Below, piece after piece: positions 24,152 to 32,181 of a DNA stretch of 64,000 nucleotides. The stretch lies in NCBI GenBank assembly GCA_019241645.1, contig JAFAWQ010000048.1, positions 1-64,000 on the forward strand, given 5' to 3'. Within the stretch, counting starts at the first letter, position 1. The number at the start of each line of letters is the position of its first letter. Origin of the DNA: Alphaproteobacteria bacterium. Lineage in GTDB: Bacteria; Pseudomonadota; Alphaproteobacteria; Micropepsales; Micropepsaceae. Both the position numbers and the translations under genes were made by a program. The notes below the pieces were generated by a model that was given only the letters and a program-made list of their open reading frames with translations, was not told the origin of the DNA and did not search any database.

Positions 24152-24597
24152 GAAACCGCTCCAGCTTCGTAGGCACGCTGCATCTCTTCGAGCCGGGCGC
24201 GCTCCACAGGCTCGAACGTTTCCGGGTTCCAAATCTCGAAGATGCGATCAAGGCCAACGAAGAGTACGCGTTCACGGATGCCCGCAAAGGCAATCAGCTC
24301 GTCTGGAAGCCGGGCGCGGCCATCGTTGTCGATTTCAAGATAATTGGCTTGAGCGAAAATCGCGGTCGCCTGCGCGGCGTAGTCCCGACTGAAAACCGGA
24401 TTGAATTTGTTCAGCTTCTCGCCCGCATCGGCGAAAAATGTTTCGCTGAAACCGTTCAGCGCCGGATGACCAAGCGCGCGGATGCAATAGAAACCGGCGC
24501 TGCCCTGTCCGGCCAGAACCTGACGGAAAGACGCCGGAACGCTGACGCGGCCTTTCGCGTCGAGCTTGTTGGCGACCTTTGAGACAAACCGTTGCAC
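24148..24597 (-). CDS. mraZ: MraZ, transcriptional regulator of the dcw cluster
   Basis: 149 residues, GTG start. Two SpoVT/AbrB-like halves are visible: KLDAKGRVSVPASFRQVL near the N-terminus and IDNDGRARLPDELIAFAGI in the second half. In other bacteria MraZ binds TGGGN direct repeats in its own promoter and represses the operon. Such repeats are present 92-116 bp upstream of this start. First gene of the cluster. Confidence 0.95.
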   Translation of the reverse strand: MQRFVSKVANKLDAKGRVSVPASFRQVLAGQGSAGFYCIRALGHPALNGFSETFFADAGEKLNKFNPVFSRDYAAQATAIFAQANYLEIDNDGRARLPDELIAFAGIRERVLFVGLDRIFEIWNPETFEPVERARLEEMQRAYEAGAVS

Positions 24598-24688
24598 GAC
24601 GCCGTGCGCCCCTCTTCCCGGCGGGGAGCACCGCCTCCGGAGCCCAAGCCGCCTGCGCGCAGGATCGAATCAGCGATCCCTAAGCGCA

Positions 24689-24713
24689 TGGGATTTTATG
24701 GGATATCATGGGC
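24689..24713 (+). promoter_or_regulatory. mraZ: three TGGGN direct repeats, candidate MraZ operator
   Basis: TGGGA at 24689-24693, TGGGA at 24699-24703 and TGGGC at 24709-24713, spaced exactly 10 bp centre to centre. That is the spacing described for MraZ operators (TGGGN with 5-nt gaps). They read on the strand opposite to mraZ and overlap the candidate -10 box and spacer. From memory, the E. coli repeats read in the direction of the gene, so the orientation here is unusual. Confidence 0.75.
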
Positions 24714-24728
24714 TAACGTTGGCGTCAA
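24700..24728 (-). promoter_or_regulatory. candidate sigma-70-type promoter of the dcw cluster
   Basis: On the minus strand TTGACG (24728-24723), a 17-nt spacer and TATCCC (24705-24700) form a plausible -35/-10 pair about 100 bp before the mraZ GTG. The -35 is strong and the -10 is weak. The overlap with the TGGGN repeats fits repression by MraZ. Confidence 0.5.
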
Positions 24729-24950
24729 TGTAAAAAGGCAATAAAATCAGGGTTTCAGAAGGGTTAATGCATTCGATCTCGTAGGTGAACAAAGAGCAAA
24801 CACAAGGGTGACCCAGCTTGGTAAAGAATTGGTAAATGACCGCCAAGTTGGTTAGCCCGAATAACGGTTGGCGCGCCCTTTTTTGCGATCAATGCGCGGC
24901 TGGGCGCTTCAGCCCCGTCCGCTGGAGTACTGCCAGGCCGTTCGCGGCTG

Positions 24951-27023
24951 TCAGGCGCCCGGTTGCGTCAGCTCCGCCACCAGCGCCTGATTGCCGTAGA
25001 CGTTGCGCAACGCTTCAGTGATTGCCGTGGTTGAAACACCGACCGTGCGATTCACACGGTCGTCGAACCCGAAGGCGCCACCAAGACTTTCGATGTTGCC
25101 GTCGAACGCCGCGCCAACGACGCTGCCCTTGGCGTCGATCATCGGCGATCCGGAATTGCCGCCGATAATGTCGTTATCAGTCACGAAATCGAAGACGGTA
25201 GTTGGTGTCAGCCTGGCTTGCGCGGTTTGCCAGCGAGGCGTGAGATTGAACGGAGGCTGTCCCGTCGCCCGCTGCCAGAGGCCGCTGTAATAGGTGAAGG
25301 GCGGCACCGATACGCCATTGTTCGTCCAGCCTTCAACCCTGCCATAGGAAATGCGCAGCGAGAACGTAGCGTCCGGATAGGTACTGGTGCCGTAAATCGC
25401 AAATCGCGCCTTGGCGATTTTTTCCGCCGCGCGATCGGAAGGTCCCGTGACCTTTTCCTCGTATTCCTTTCGCACGGCGCGGCTCGCCGCGTCGGTTGCC
25501 AGCACAAATTGGATCAGCGGATCGGTAGAGGCGCGGATGGCTGCTTCTCCGCCGTCCCATAGCGTCTTGCGCAGCTTGGCGTCGCCCAAACGCGACGTTG
25601 CCAGCCGGGCGGCGAGCCGTTCGGGAGAGTCCTTGCCGAGGAACGTTCTTGTGCCAGCCGCGTCGGCGGTCAGGTTTTCGCGCAGCTTGGAAAGCCAGAA
25701 TTCGAGCGCGACCTGTTCCACCTCCGGATAGATCGGGCGCTCGTCCAGCACACGCTTTTCCAGCAGCGGCAATCGGCTGTCCGTGTATTCCGGCAGGCGG
25801 TCGCCGTTCTGCTGCGCGCGTTCGACAGCGGAACGCACAAGTGCCCGGGCATAGCTGAACAGATCGGATTGAAACCCGGCGCGCGATTCCATGAACGTGT
25901 AAGGCAAGTAAAGCGCCCGACGCGAGACCTGCGCTTTCGCGGTGTCGCTCCAGGGGTCGCCAATCTCTTTCGAGAGCGCCTTGTTCTTCATGATTTTCGC
26001 GCGCAGTTGCTGATCGAAGCTACGCTTTTGCGAAATTAGCGCCGGATCCACCAACGCCAGTTCTTCTCCGTGAAGGGCCTTGAAGCTGTTTTCGATTCCG
26101 AAAAGCGTATCGTCCGCAATTCGCGCATGCTCCGAGCTTTCCTCGCCGAAGCGGATCAGTCTTCCGCGTAGCTCGGAGTAGTGAATCAGCGTGGCCGGCA
26201 GAGAAACATCGCGCAAAAACTCCAGCTGCTCCGCAGTCAGCAGCCGCTGCGTTGAGCCCGGATTGCCGACCACGAAGATGGCTTCGCCATTCTTCGGTGG
26301 CATTGTGCTCCAGGTCAGATGAGCAGGCGTGGAGATCGGCTTACCGTTCTCGTAGAGGCGCACGAATGAACAATCTAGATCGTAGCGTGGGAAATTGAAG
26401 TTGTCCGGATCTCCGCCAAAGAATGCCATCTGCACTTCGGGAGCGAACACGAGGCGGACATCCGAGTATTTGCGGTAGGTGTAAAGCTTATACTGGCCAC
26501 CCTGATAGAGTGTGATCACCTGGCAGCGCAACGTCGTTTCGCGTCCCTGGCAACCCTCCTTTTCGATGGCAGCAATTGCAGCGTCCCGCGCCTTGACGAA
26601 GGCCTGGCCGGTTTGTCCGGCCGCGGCCTTCGTGACGCGCGGCGTGACATCGGTTATCCCCGTGAGAACTTCGGCCTGCATACCGGGACAAAGTTTTTCA
26701 TCCTCGCGGCGGTTGGCGGAGAACCCATCCTTCACATAATCCACCTGCGCGGTCGAAAGGCTCTGCGCGCAGTCGCGCACGCAATGATGATTGGTGAGAA
26801 CGAGTCCCTGCGGCGTGACGATCGAGGCCGAACAGCCGGACGAAAGCCGTACCGCCGCGCTGCGGATGCGGTCGAGCCAGGGCTGATCGATGGCCACGCC
26901 GTATTTCGCCTTGACGGTTGCCGAGGGAAAATTGTCGAAGGTCCACATGCCCTCATCGGCAAGCGCGGTCGCCGCGATCGAACACAAAGCCGTGGTGACA
27001 AGCGCAACGCTTAACCGTTTCAT
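24951..27023 (-). CDS. S46 family serine peptidase (dipeptidyl-peptidase 7/11-like)
   Basis: 690 residues. A Sec signal peptide at 1-22 (cleavage after ALA) targets it to the periplasm. N-terminal motifs DEGMWTFDNFPSATVKAKYG and LVLTNHHCV (catalytic His), and the late GGNSGSPM with the catalytic Ser, match the S46 family. That family removes dipeptides from peptide N-termini with a chymotrypsin-like double barrel and a helical domain. Length is normal. S1 specificity (hydrophobic or Asp/Glu) cannot be read with confidence. Divergent from the ornithine decarboxylase gene; probably nutritional peptide breakdown. Confidence 0.93.
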   Translation of the reverse strand: MKRLSVALVTTALCSIAATALADEGMWTFDNFPSATVKAKYGVAIDQPWLDRIRSAAVRLSSGCSASIVTPQGLVLTNHHCVRDCAQSLSTAQVDYVKDGFSANRREDEKLCPGMQAEVLTGITDVTPRVTKAAAGQTGQAFVKARDAAIAAIEKEGCQGRETTLRCQVITLYQGGQYKLYTYRKYSDVRLVFAPEVQMAFFGGDPDNFNFPRYDLDCSFVRLYENGKPISTPAHLTWSTMPPKNGEAIFVVGNPGSTQRLLTAEQLEFLRDVSLPATLIHYSELRGRLIRFGEESSEHARIADDTLFGIENSFKALHGEELALVDPALISQKRSFDQQLRAKIMKNKALSKEIGDPWSDTAKAQVSRRALYLPYTFMESRAGFQSDLFSYARALVRSAVERAQQNGDRLPEYTDSRLPLLEKRVLDERPIYPEVEQVALEFWLSKLRENLTADAAGTRTFLGKDSPERLAARLATSRLGDAKLRKTLWDGGEAAIRASTDPLIQFVLATDAASRAVRKEYEEKVTGPSDRAAEKIAKARFAIYGTSTYPDATFSLRISYGRVEGWTNNGVSVPPFTYYSGLWQRATGQPPFNLTPRWQTAQARLTPTTVFDFVTDNDIIGGNSGSPMIDAKGSVVGAAFDGNIESLGGAFGFDDRVNRTVGVSTTAITEALRNVYGNQALVAELTQPGA

Positions 27024-27153
27024 GAAAAGTCCCCATCAAAGGCAATCGCAAAAGTGAGACGCCAGATAGGCCGTTCCCGTCAAGGCCGCCCGGCTGCTTG
27101 ACCCCCCTTGAGCCGCACCCTAAGTCGCGAGGGGCTGCGGGAATTGGGACGCG

Positions 27154-28347
27154 ATGAACGACGTGGCGAGGTTTCAAAGCGGGGTGCCCGGCTCCTCCCT
27201 GGCCGGGAGCCTGCCGCATTACGCCTCCGTGGAGGACGTGATCCAGCGCGAACGTCCGGTGTTGCCGGTGTACTGCCTGTTTCCGCAGCGGTTTGTCGAA
27301 GCGGCGGCCCGCTTCAAGAATTTCCCCGGCGATGCGATGTACGCCGTCAAGGCAAATCCGGCGCCGCAGGTTCTGGATCAGGTGCATGCCGCGGGCACCC
27401 GCCACTTCGACACCGCGTCGCTCGCCGAGATCGAACTCATCCGCCGGCGCTTTCCCGACGCGCATTGCCATTTCATGGCGCCGGTGCGGATTGTCGGCGC
27501 CGCGCATACCGCTTTCCACCAACATGGCGTGACGGACTACGTCGTCGATTGCGATTTCGAGCTCGACAAGCTTCTGGCTGAAACCGGCGGCGGCAAAGGT
27601 GTATGCATTTTCGTGCGGATTTCCACACCGCTGGGCGGAGCGCTCCTTGAACTCTCCAGCAAGTTCGGCACCACGCAGGAAGATGCCGCCCGACTGCTTA
27701 AGCGCGTGGTGGAGGCGGGTGTTACTCCCGGCCTGACATTTCACGTGGGGTCGCAGTGCCTTTCGCCTCTTTCCTATGCGAAGGCGATCGAGATGGCACG
27801 CCGCACGGCAGAACTCGCCGGGATCGAAATCGCGGCCCTCGATATTGGCGGTGGTTTCCCCGGGCCGTACCACAACAACGACGTGCCGCCGCACCATTCT
27901 TATTTCGATGCGATCAGGGAGGCTTTGGCAATCCTGCCCGGCCAGCCAAGGCTGATGTGCGAACCGGGGCGGGCGCTGATCGCGGAAGGCGTTTCGGTCA
28001 TCACACAGGTGGTGTTGCGCAAGGGGGATACGCTCTATCTGAACGACGGCATCTATGGAAGCTTCGACGAACTGACGCTGCCCGGTTGGACCGCAGACTA
28101 CCCGCTGCGCGTTTTCCGAATCGATGGAGAGGGCCACGCGGCGGTTCAGCCCATGGGCCGCACACCTTTCCGGGTCTACGGCCCAACCTGCGACACATTG
28201 GATGTCTTACCTAAGCCGCTGATGCTGCCCGATGATATCAGGCCCGGCGACCATATCGTGGTGGACGCGATCGGCGCCTATTCAGTGGCGCTGCGGACGA
28301 ACTTCAACGGTTTTTTTCCCGACAAATGGGTGATCGTGGGCAACTGA
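27154..28347 (+). CDS. ornithine decarboxylase-like PLP enzyme (fold type III)
   Basis: 397 residues. The alanine-racemase/ODC fold is clear. The PLP lysine is Lys66 in MYAVKANP. HVGSQCLSPLSYAKAI and the glycine loop LDIGGGFPG bind phosphate, EPGRALIAEG follows, and the C-terminal YGPTCDTLDVL supplies the catalytic Cys. GAYSVALRTNFNGF lies at the dimer interface. This matches group IV ornithine decarboxylases that make putrescine; some relatives also use lysine. It pairs functionally with speD and speE about 11 kb downstream. A GC-rich hairpin (CCGCAcCCC...GGGGcTGCGG, about 27114-27140) lies in its short leader. Confidence 0.9.
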   Translation: MNDVARFQSGVPGSSLAGSLPHYASVEDVIQRERPVLPVYCLFPQRFVEAAARFKNFPGDAMYAVKANPAPQVLDQVHAAGTRHFDTASLAEIELIRRRFPDAHCHFMAPVRIVGAAHTAFHQHGVTDYVVDCDFELDKLLAETGGGKGVCIFVRISTPLGGALLELSSKFGTTQEDAARLLKRVVEAGVTPGLTFHVGSQCLSPLSYAKAIEMARRTAELAGIEIAALDIGGGFPGPYHNNDVPPHHSYFDAIREALAILPGQPRLMCEPGRALIAEGVSVITQVVLRKGDTLYLNDGIYGSFDELTLPGWTADYPLRVFRIDGEGHAAVQPMGRTPFRVYGPTCDTLDVLPKPLMLPDDIRPGDHIVVDAIGAYSVALRTNFNGFFPDKWVIVGN

Positions 28348-28409
28348 GGATGGCCTTTTGCACGTGGCAAACGGAACGTTAAGGGGTGCCGCTCTAAGGG
28401 TTATACCCC

Positions 28410-29117
28410 ATGGCGCCCACCTCTCCCCGCGAACGCCTCACCCGGCTCGCCGATCTTGCCAGCCGAACTGACGTTCCCGCGAGCGAACTGACGGCTGAAG
28501 TTGCCAATCTTCTGGTCGACTGGCCGGCAACCTATCCACTGAGCATGCGAGAGCCTTTCGAGGCGCTGCTGGAAAAATCACTGCACGAGTTGGATCCCGC
28601 TGCGCGCACACTTCTGGCCGGCCGGTTTGCATCGAGTCCCAACATGCCGCTCTCGGTGCTGAACGCGCTCATTTTCGATGCCACGCCGGAGGTCCGCCAA
28701 CATATCCTCGCTTGCAACGCGCCTGTCACCGATCCCGAAGGGACGCTTTCAGCCTTGATCGACGAGCATGCGCTGCTCAACTCTATCCGCAACGAGGGGA
28801 GCGATCCTGCATCGGGACTGGCAACCCACTTCGGCATTACGCGTGCAACCGCGGCGAAAATCTGGATGGATGCTTCAGGCTTCGGGCTGGCGGTTCTGTG
28901 CAAAGGTGGAAATTGCACGCGGGCGATGTTTTCCGCGTTGGCCGTGCTTGCACAATCGCAAGCAAGCTACGAAGAGACCTATCGCCGCCTTGCGGAATAC
29001 GACGACGTTCCGGTCGACGGCGCGCGCGCGCTATTGCAGTTTTGGCGCGCGCAGTTGCCAGGTGGACGCCAGCCTGTTGAGGCTGCGGCCGAATTCCGCG
29101 CGGGAACTGCGCTCTAG
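28410..29117 (+). CDS. DUF2336-like hypothetical protein
   Basis: 235 residues, no signal peptide or membrane segment, helical and rich in Ala and Leu. Segments such as TPEVRQHILACNAPV and ATAAKIWMDASGFGLAVLCKGG resemble the helical-repeat DUF2336 proteins that are common in alphaproteobacteria. It is shorter than many members and the match is by eye. Function unknown. It starts 62 bp after ornithine decarboxylase and ends 40 bp before the dehydrogenase, so it may share their transcript. Confidence 0.6.
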   Translation: MAPTSPRERLTRLADLASRTDVPASELTAEVANLLVDWPATYPLSMREPFEALLEKSLHELDPAARTLLAGRFASSPNMPLSVLNALIFDATPEVRQHILACNAPVTDPEGTLSALIDEHALLNSIRNEGSDPASGLATHFGITRATAAKIWMDASGFGLAVLCKGGNCTRAMFSALAVLAQSQASYEETYRRLAEYDDVPVDGARALLQFWRAQLPGGRQPVEAAAEFRAGTAL

Positions 29118-29157
29118 CAAGCCGCGTTGCCTGAGCGACGCTTCGCGCCGGGCCGCA

Positions 29158-30462
29158 ATGAAACCGATATTTCCAGTGTTTGCCGTAACGCTTTTCCTTG
29201 CCGGTTGTGGCGGCCGCGCGAACTTGCCCGAATCTGCTGGGATGGGCCTTTCTCCAGAGCTTCCCGCGCCGGTCGAGTCGGCAATTCCGACATTCAAGAT
29301 CGCCACTGCGTCGGGCTGGGCCAACGGCACGGCCCCCAAAGCGGCGCAAGGGCTGGCTGTGAATGCTCTCGCGCGAGATCTCCAGCATCCCCGGCGCGTA
29401 TACGTCCTGCCGAATGGCGACGTGCTGGTGGCCGAGACCTCTGCCCCTCCAAAGCCGGACGACCCGAAAGGCCTCCGTGGATTGGTGCAGAAAGCGATCT
29501 ACAAGATAGCCGGTTCGGCCGTTCCCAGCGCCAACCGGATCACATTGCTGCGGGACACGAACAACGACGGCATTGCAGATGTCCGCTCCGTATTCGTTGC
29601 GGGTTTGAACTCGCCGTTCGGAATGGTGCTCGTCGGGGACGACTTCTATGTCGCGAACACCGATGCGGTGCTTCGTTTCCGCTACACGCCCAACGCGACA
29701 AAGCTGGATGGAAGCGGCCAGAAGATCTGCGACCTGCCCGCCGGCACGATCAATCACCACTGGACCAAGGACCTGACAGCAAGTCGGGATGGCGCGAAGC
29801 TCTACGCGACCGTCGGTTCGAACAGCAATGTGGGTGAGAACGGGCTCGCGGCAGAAGAAGGCCGGGCGGCGGTATGGGAGATCGAGCCGGACACCGGCGG
29901 ACACCGCGTTTTTGCCAGCGGGCTGCGCAATCCCAACGGCCCAACATTCGAGCCCGGAACGAACAAATTATGGGTGGCCGTGAACGAACGCGACGAGATC
30001 GGCAGCGATCTGGTGCCGGACTACATTACGTCTGTGAAGGACGGCGGATTTTATGGCTGGCCATTCAGCTATTATGGCCAGCATGTCGATGCGCGGATGA
30101 ACCCGCAGAACGCCGAATTGGTCGCGGAGGCAATCGCTCCGGACTATGCAATGGGCAATCACGTCGCGGCGCTAGGACTTGCTTTTTCCGGCAACGCAAA
30201 CCTCGGGCCTCAATTCTCCGGCGGCGCGTTCGTGAGCGAGCATGGCTCGTGGAACCGCGATCCGCTGTCCGGTTACAAAGTGGTGTATGTTTCGTTCGTG
30301 AACGGCAAACCGTCCGGAATGCCCGCCGACGTACTTACCGGCTTCCTTTCGGCGAACGGTCACGCACAAGGGCGTCCGGTCGGCGTGGCGATCGACAAGT
30401 CCGGGGCGCTGCTTGTTGCGGACGATGTCGGCAATACGATTTGGCGGGTGACGAAGCGATAG
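29158..30462 (+). CDS. PQQ-dependent sugar dehydrogenase-like lipoprotein (sorbosone dehydrogenase family)
   Basis: 434 residues from the ATG before KPIFPVFAVTLFLAGCGG, which carries a lipobox (LAGC); the open frame upstream overlaps the previous gene and is not used. The mature part is a six-bladed propeller of the soluble glucose/sorbosone dehydrogenase type: HPRRVYVLPNGDVLVAET, DTNNDGIADVRSVFVAGLNSPFG, NHHWTKDLTASRDGAKLYATVGSNSN and FVSEHGSWNRDPLSGYKVVYV. Likely periplasmic and membrane-anchored. The substrate cannot be told. Its stop touches the converging prfC stop. Confidence 0.85.
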   Translation: MKPIFPVFAVTLFLAGCGGRANLPESAGMGLSPELPAPVESAIPTFKIATASGWANGTAPKAAQGLAVNALARDLQHPRRVYVLPNGDVLVAETSAPPKPDDPKGLRGLVQKAIYKIAGSAVPSANRITLLRDTNNDGIADVRSVFVAGLNSPFGMVLVGDDFYVANTDAVLRFRYTPNATKLDGSGQKICDLPAGTINHHWTKDLTASRDGAKLYATVGSNSNVGENGLAAEEGRAAVWEIEPDTGGHRVFASGLRNPNGPTFEPGTNKLWVAVNERDEIGSDLVPDYITSVKDGGFYGWPFSYYGQHVDARMNPQNAELVAEAIAPDYAMGNHVAALGLAFSGNANLGPQFSGGAFVSEHGSWNRDPLSGYKVVYVSFVNGKPSGMPADVLTGFLSANGHAQGRPVGVAIDKSGALLVADDVGNTIWRVTKR

Positions 30463-32067
30463 TTAGCCTTCGGCGTGAATCTCGTGGCGCTCGCGCGTTT
30501 TCGCAAAGCGGATCGACTTGAACTTCTCCGCCACATAGCCGAGTTCCCATTGTGACTTCGCGAGGAACACGGGAGCACCGTCGCGGTCTGTCGCCATCTG
30601 GTTGCGGTATGTGGCGACGAGTTTCTCCAGCACCTCATCCCCACCCGAAACCCAACGCGCGGTATCGTATGGCGACGCGTCGAGTTCCACGTCCAAACCG
30701 TACTCCGCCCTCATCCGGCTTTTCAGAACATCCAGCTGCAGCTGCCCGACAACGCCGACGATCCAGTTGGCGCCCAGCATCGGCTTGAACACCTGCGTGA
30801 CGCCTTCTTCCGCAAGGCTTTCGAGCGCGCGCGTGAGATGTTTCTGCTTCATGGGATCGGCGAGCCGCACGCGGCGCAGGATTTCCGGCGCGAAATTGGG
30901 GATGCCGGTGAAGACGACATCGCCGCTTTCGCTCAGCGTGTCGCCAACGCGCAGCACGCCGTGATTCGGAATGCCAATGATGTCGCCGGGCCACGCTTCG
31001 TCGACCGTCTCGCGCTCCTGGGCGAAGAACAGGATCGGATTGTGGATGCCGATCTGCTTGCCGGTGCCGGACTGCTTGAGCTTCATGCCGCGGCGAAACT
31101 TGCCCGAGCACAGTCGCAGAAACGCCACGCGGTCGCGGTGGTTCGGATCCATGTTCGCCTGCACCTTGAAGACGAACCCTGTGACTTCGTCTCTACTGGG
31201 TGGGATGACCTGACCCTCCGCGGTTTGCGCCCGGGGGCTCGGCGCATACTCGGCGAGCGCGCCGATCAGTTCCTTTACGCCGAAGTTTTTCAGTGCAGAG
31301 CCGAAATAGACCGGCGTGAGATGCCCTTCATGGTAGCGGTCGGCGCGAAAGTGCGGCAGTCCCGCCTGCGCCAACTCCGCTTCCTCCTCGAGCCTGGCGA
31401 ATATTTCAGGCTCCAGATGCGCGCGCATGGCGTTGCCGCCGATGCGTTCCCCCTGCCCAGGCCCGTTGCCGAACACCACGAATTCGTCCGCATAAAGATC
31501 GAGCGCGCCCTTAAAGTTCAACCCCGCACCCGCCGGCCACATCATCGGCGCGCATTCGAGTTGCAGCTGATCCGAGATCTCGTCGATCAGTTCCAGAGGA
31601 TCGCGCGCTTCCCGGTCCATCTTGTTGATGAACGTGACGATCGGAATGTCGCGCAGTCGGCAGACCTCGAACAGCTTGCGCGTTTGCGCCTCGATGCCCT
31701 TGGCCGCATCGATCACCATCACGGCGGAGTCGGCGGCCGTCAGCGTGCGATAGGTGTCTTCCGAAAAATCCTCGTGGCCGGGCGTATCGAGCAGATTGAA
31801 TACAGCCCCCCCATACTCAAAGGTCATGACCGCGCTGGTGACGGAGATGCCGCGCTCCTGTTCGATGCGCATCCAGTCCGAGCGCGCCCGCCGCGCCTCA
31901 CCGCGCGCCTTCACCGCGCCGGCCGCCCGGATAGCGCCGCCCAGCACCAGCAGGTGCTCTGTGAGCGTGGTTTTGCCGGCGTCAGGATGGGAAATGATAG
32001 CGAAGGTACGGCGCCGTGCCGCCTCGGCTGCCGGCGTTCCCGGTGGTGCTGGAGTCGCGTCGTTCAT
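30463..32067 (-). CDS. prfC: peptide chain release factor 3 (RF3)
   Basis: 534 residues from the ATG before NDATPAPPGTPAAEAARRR; the 34-codon extension upstream overlaps the ompA terminator hairpin and is rejected. GTPase that recycles RF1 and RF2 from ribosomes. Walker A is SHPDAGKTTLTEHL, switch II is DTPGHEDFSEDTYRTL, and the base motif is NKMDREARDP. The C-terminal domains II and III (VTQVFKPMLGANWIVGVVGQLQLDVL) are RF3-specific compared with EF-G. Length is close to the E. coli protein. Confidence 0.97.
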   Translation of the reverse strand: MNDATPAPPGTPAAEAARRRTFAIISHPDAGKTTLTEHLLVLGGAIRAAGAVKARGEARRARSDWMRIEQERGISVTSAVMTFEYGGAVFNLLDTPGHEDFSEDTYRTLTAADSAVMVIDAAKGIEAQTRKLFEVCRLRDIPIVTFINKMDREARDPLELIDEISDQLQLECAPMMWPAGAGLNFKGALDLYADEFVVFGNGPGQGERIGGNAMRAHLEPEIFARLEEEAELAQAGLPHFRADRYHEGHLTPVYFGSALKNFGVKELIGALAEYAPSPRAQTAEGQVIPPSRDEVTGFVFKVQANMDPNHRDRVAFLRLCSGKFRRGMKLKQSGTGKQIGIHNPILFFAQERETVDEAWPGDIIGIPNHGVLRVGDTLSESGDVVFTGIPNFAPEILRRVRLADPMKQKHLTRALESLAEEGVTQVFKPMLGANWIVGVVGQLQLDVLKSRMRAEYGLDVELDASPYDTARWVSGGDEVLEKLVATYRNQMATDRDGAPVFLAKSQWELGYVAEKFKSIRFAKTRERHEIHAEG

Positions 32068-32133
32068 TCGTGTGAGAGCCCTAACCGTAGGAAATGCGCG
32101 AACGCAAATCCACTCCCGACAAGTCCATAAATG

Positions 32134-32162
32134 AAAAGGGGGCGGGCTCCAGGCCCGCCCCC
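32134..32162 (-). terminator. rho-independent terminator after ompA-like gene
   Basis: A perfect 10-bp GC stem (GGGGGCGGGC with GCCCGCCCCC, 5-nt loop) is followed on the minus strand by TTTT. It lies 20 bp beyond the stop of the OmpA-family gene. Confidence 0.88.
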
Positions 32163-32181
32163 TTGGCAAGATGGATAGTTG

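Larger units (their letters stand above)
24598..24950. other. intergenic region between mraZ and the S46 peptidase
   Basis: 353 bp without a gene, AT-richer than its surroundings. It holds the mraZ promoter and TGGGN repeats (24689-24728). A plus-strand frame starting at 24836 runs into the peptidase antisense and has no recognisable features, so I reject it. I see no clear terminator for the peptidase. Confidence 0.6.

Noticed and set aside
24598-24950. possible RNA gene in the AT-rich gap upstream of mraZ
   Set aside because: I found a promoter and operator repeats but no tRNA-like or terminator-closed structure to support an RNA gene.
24836-25021. 61-residue frame in the mraZ-peptidase gap
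   Set aside because: Its second half is antisense to the peptidase and it shows no motif or start signal.
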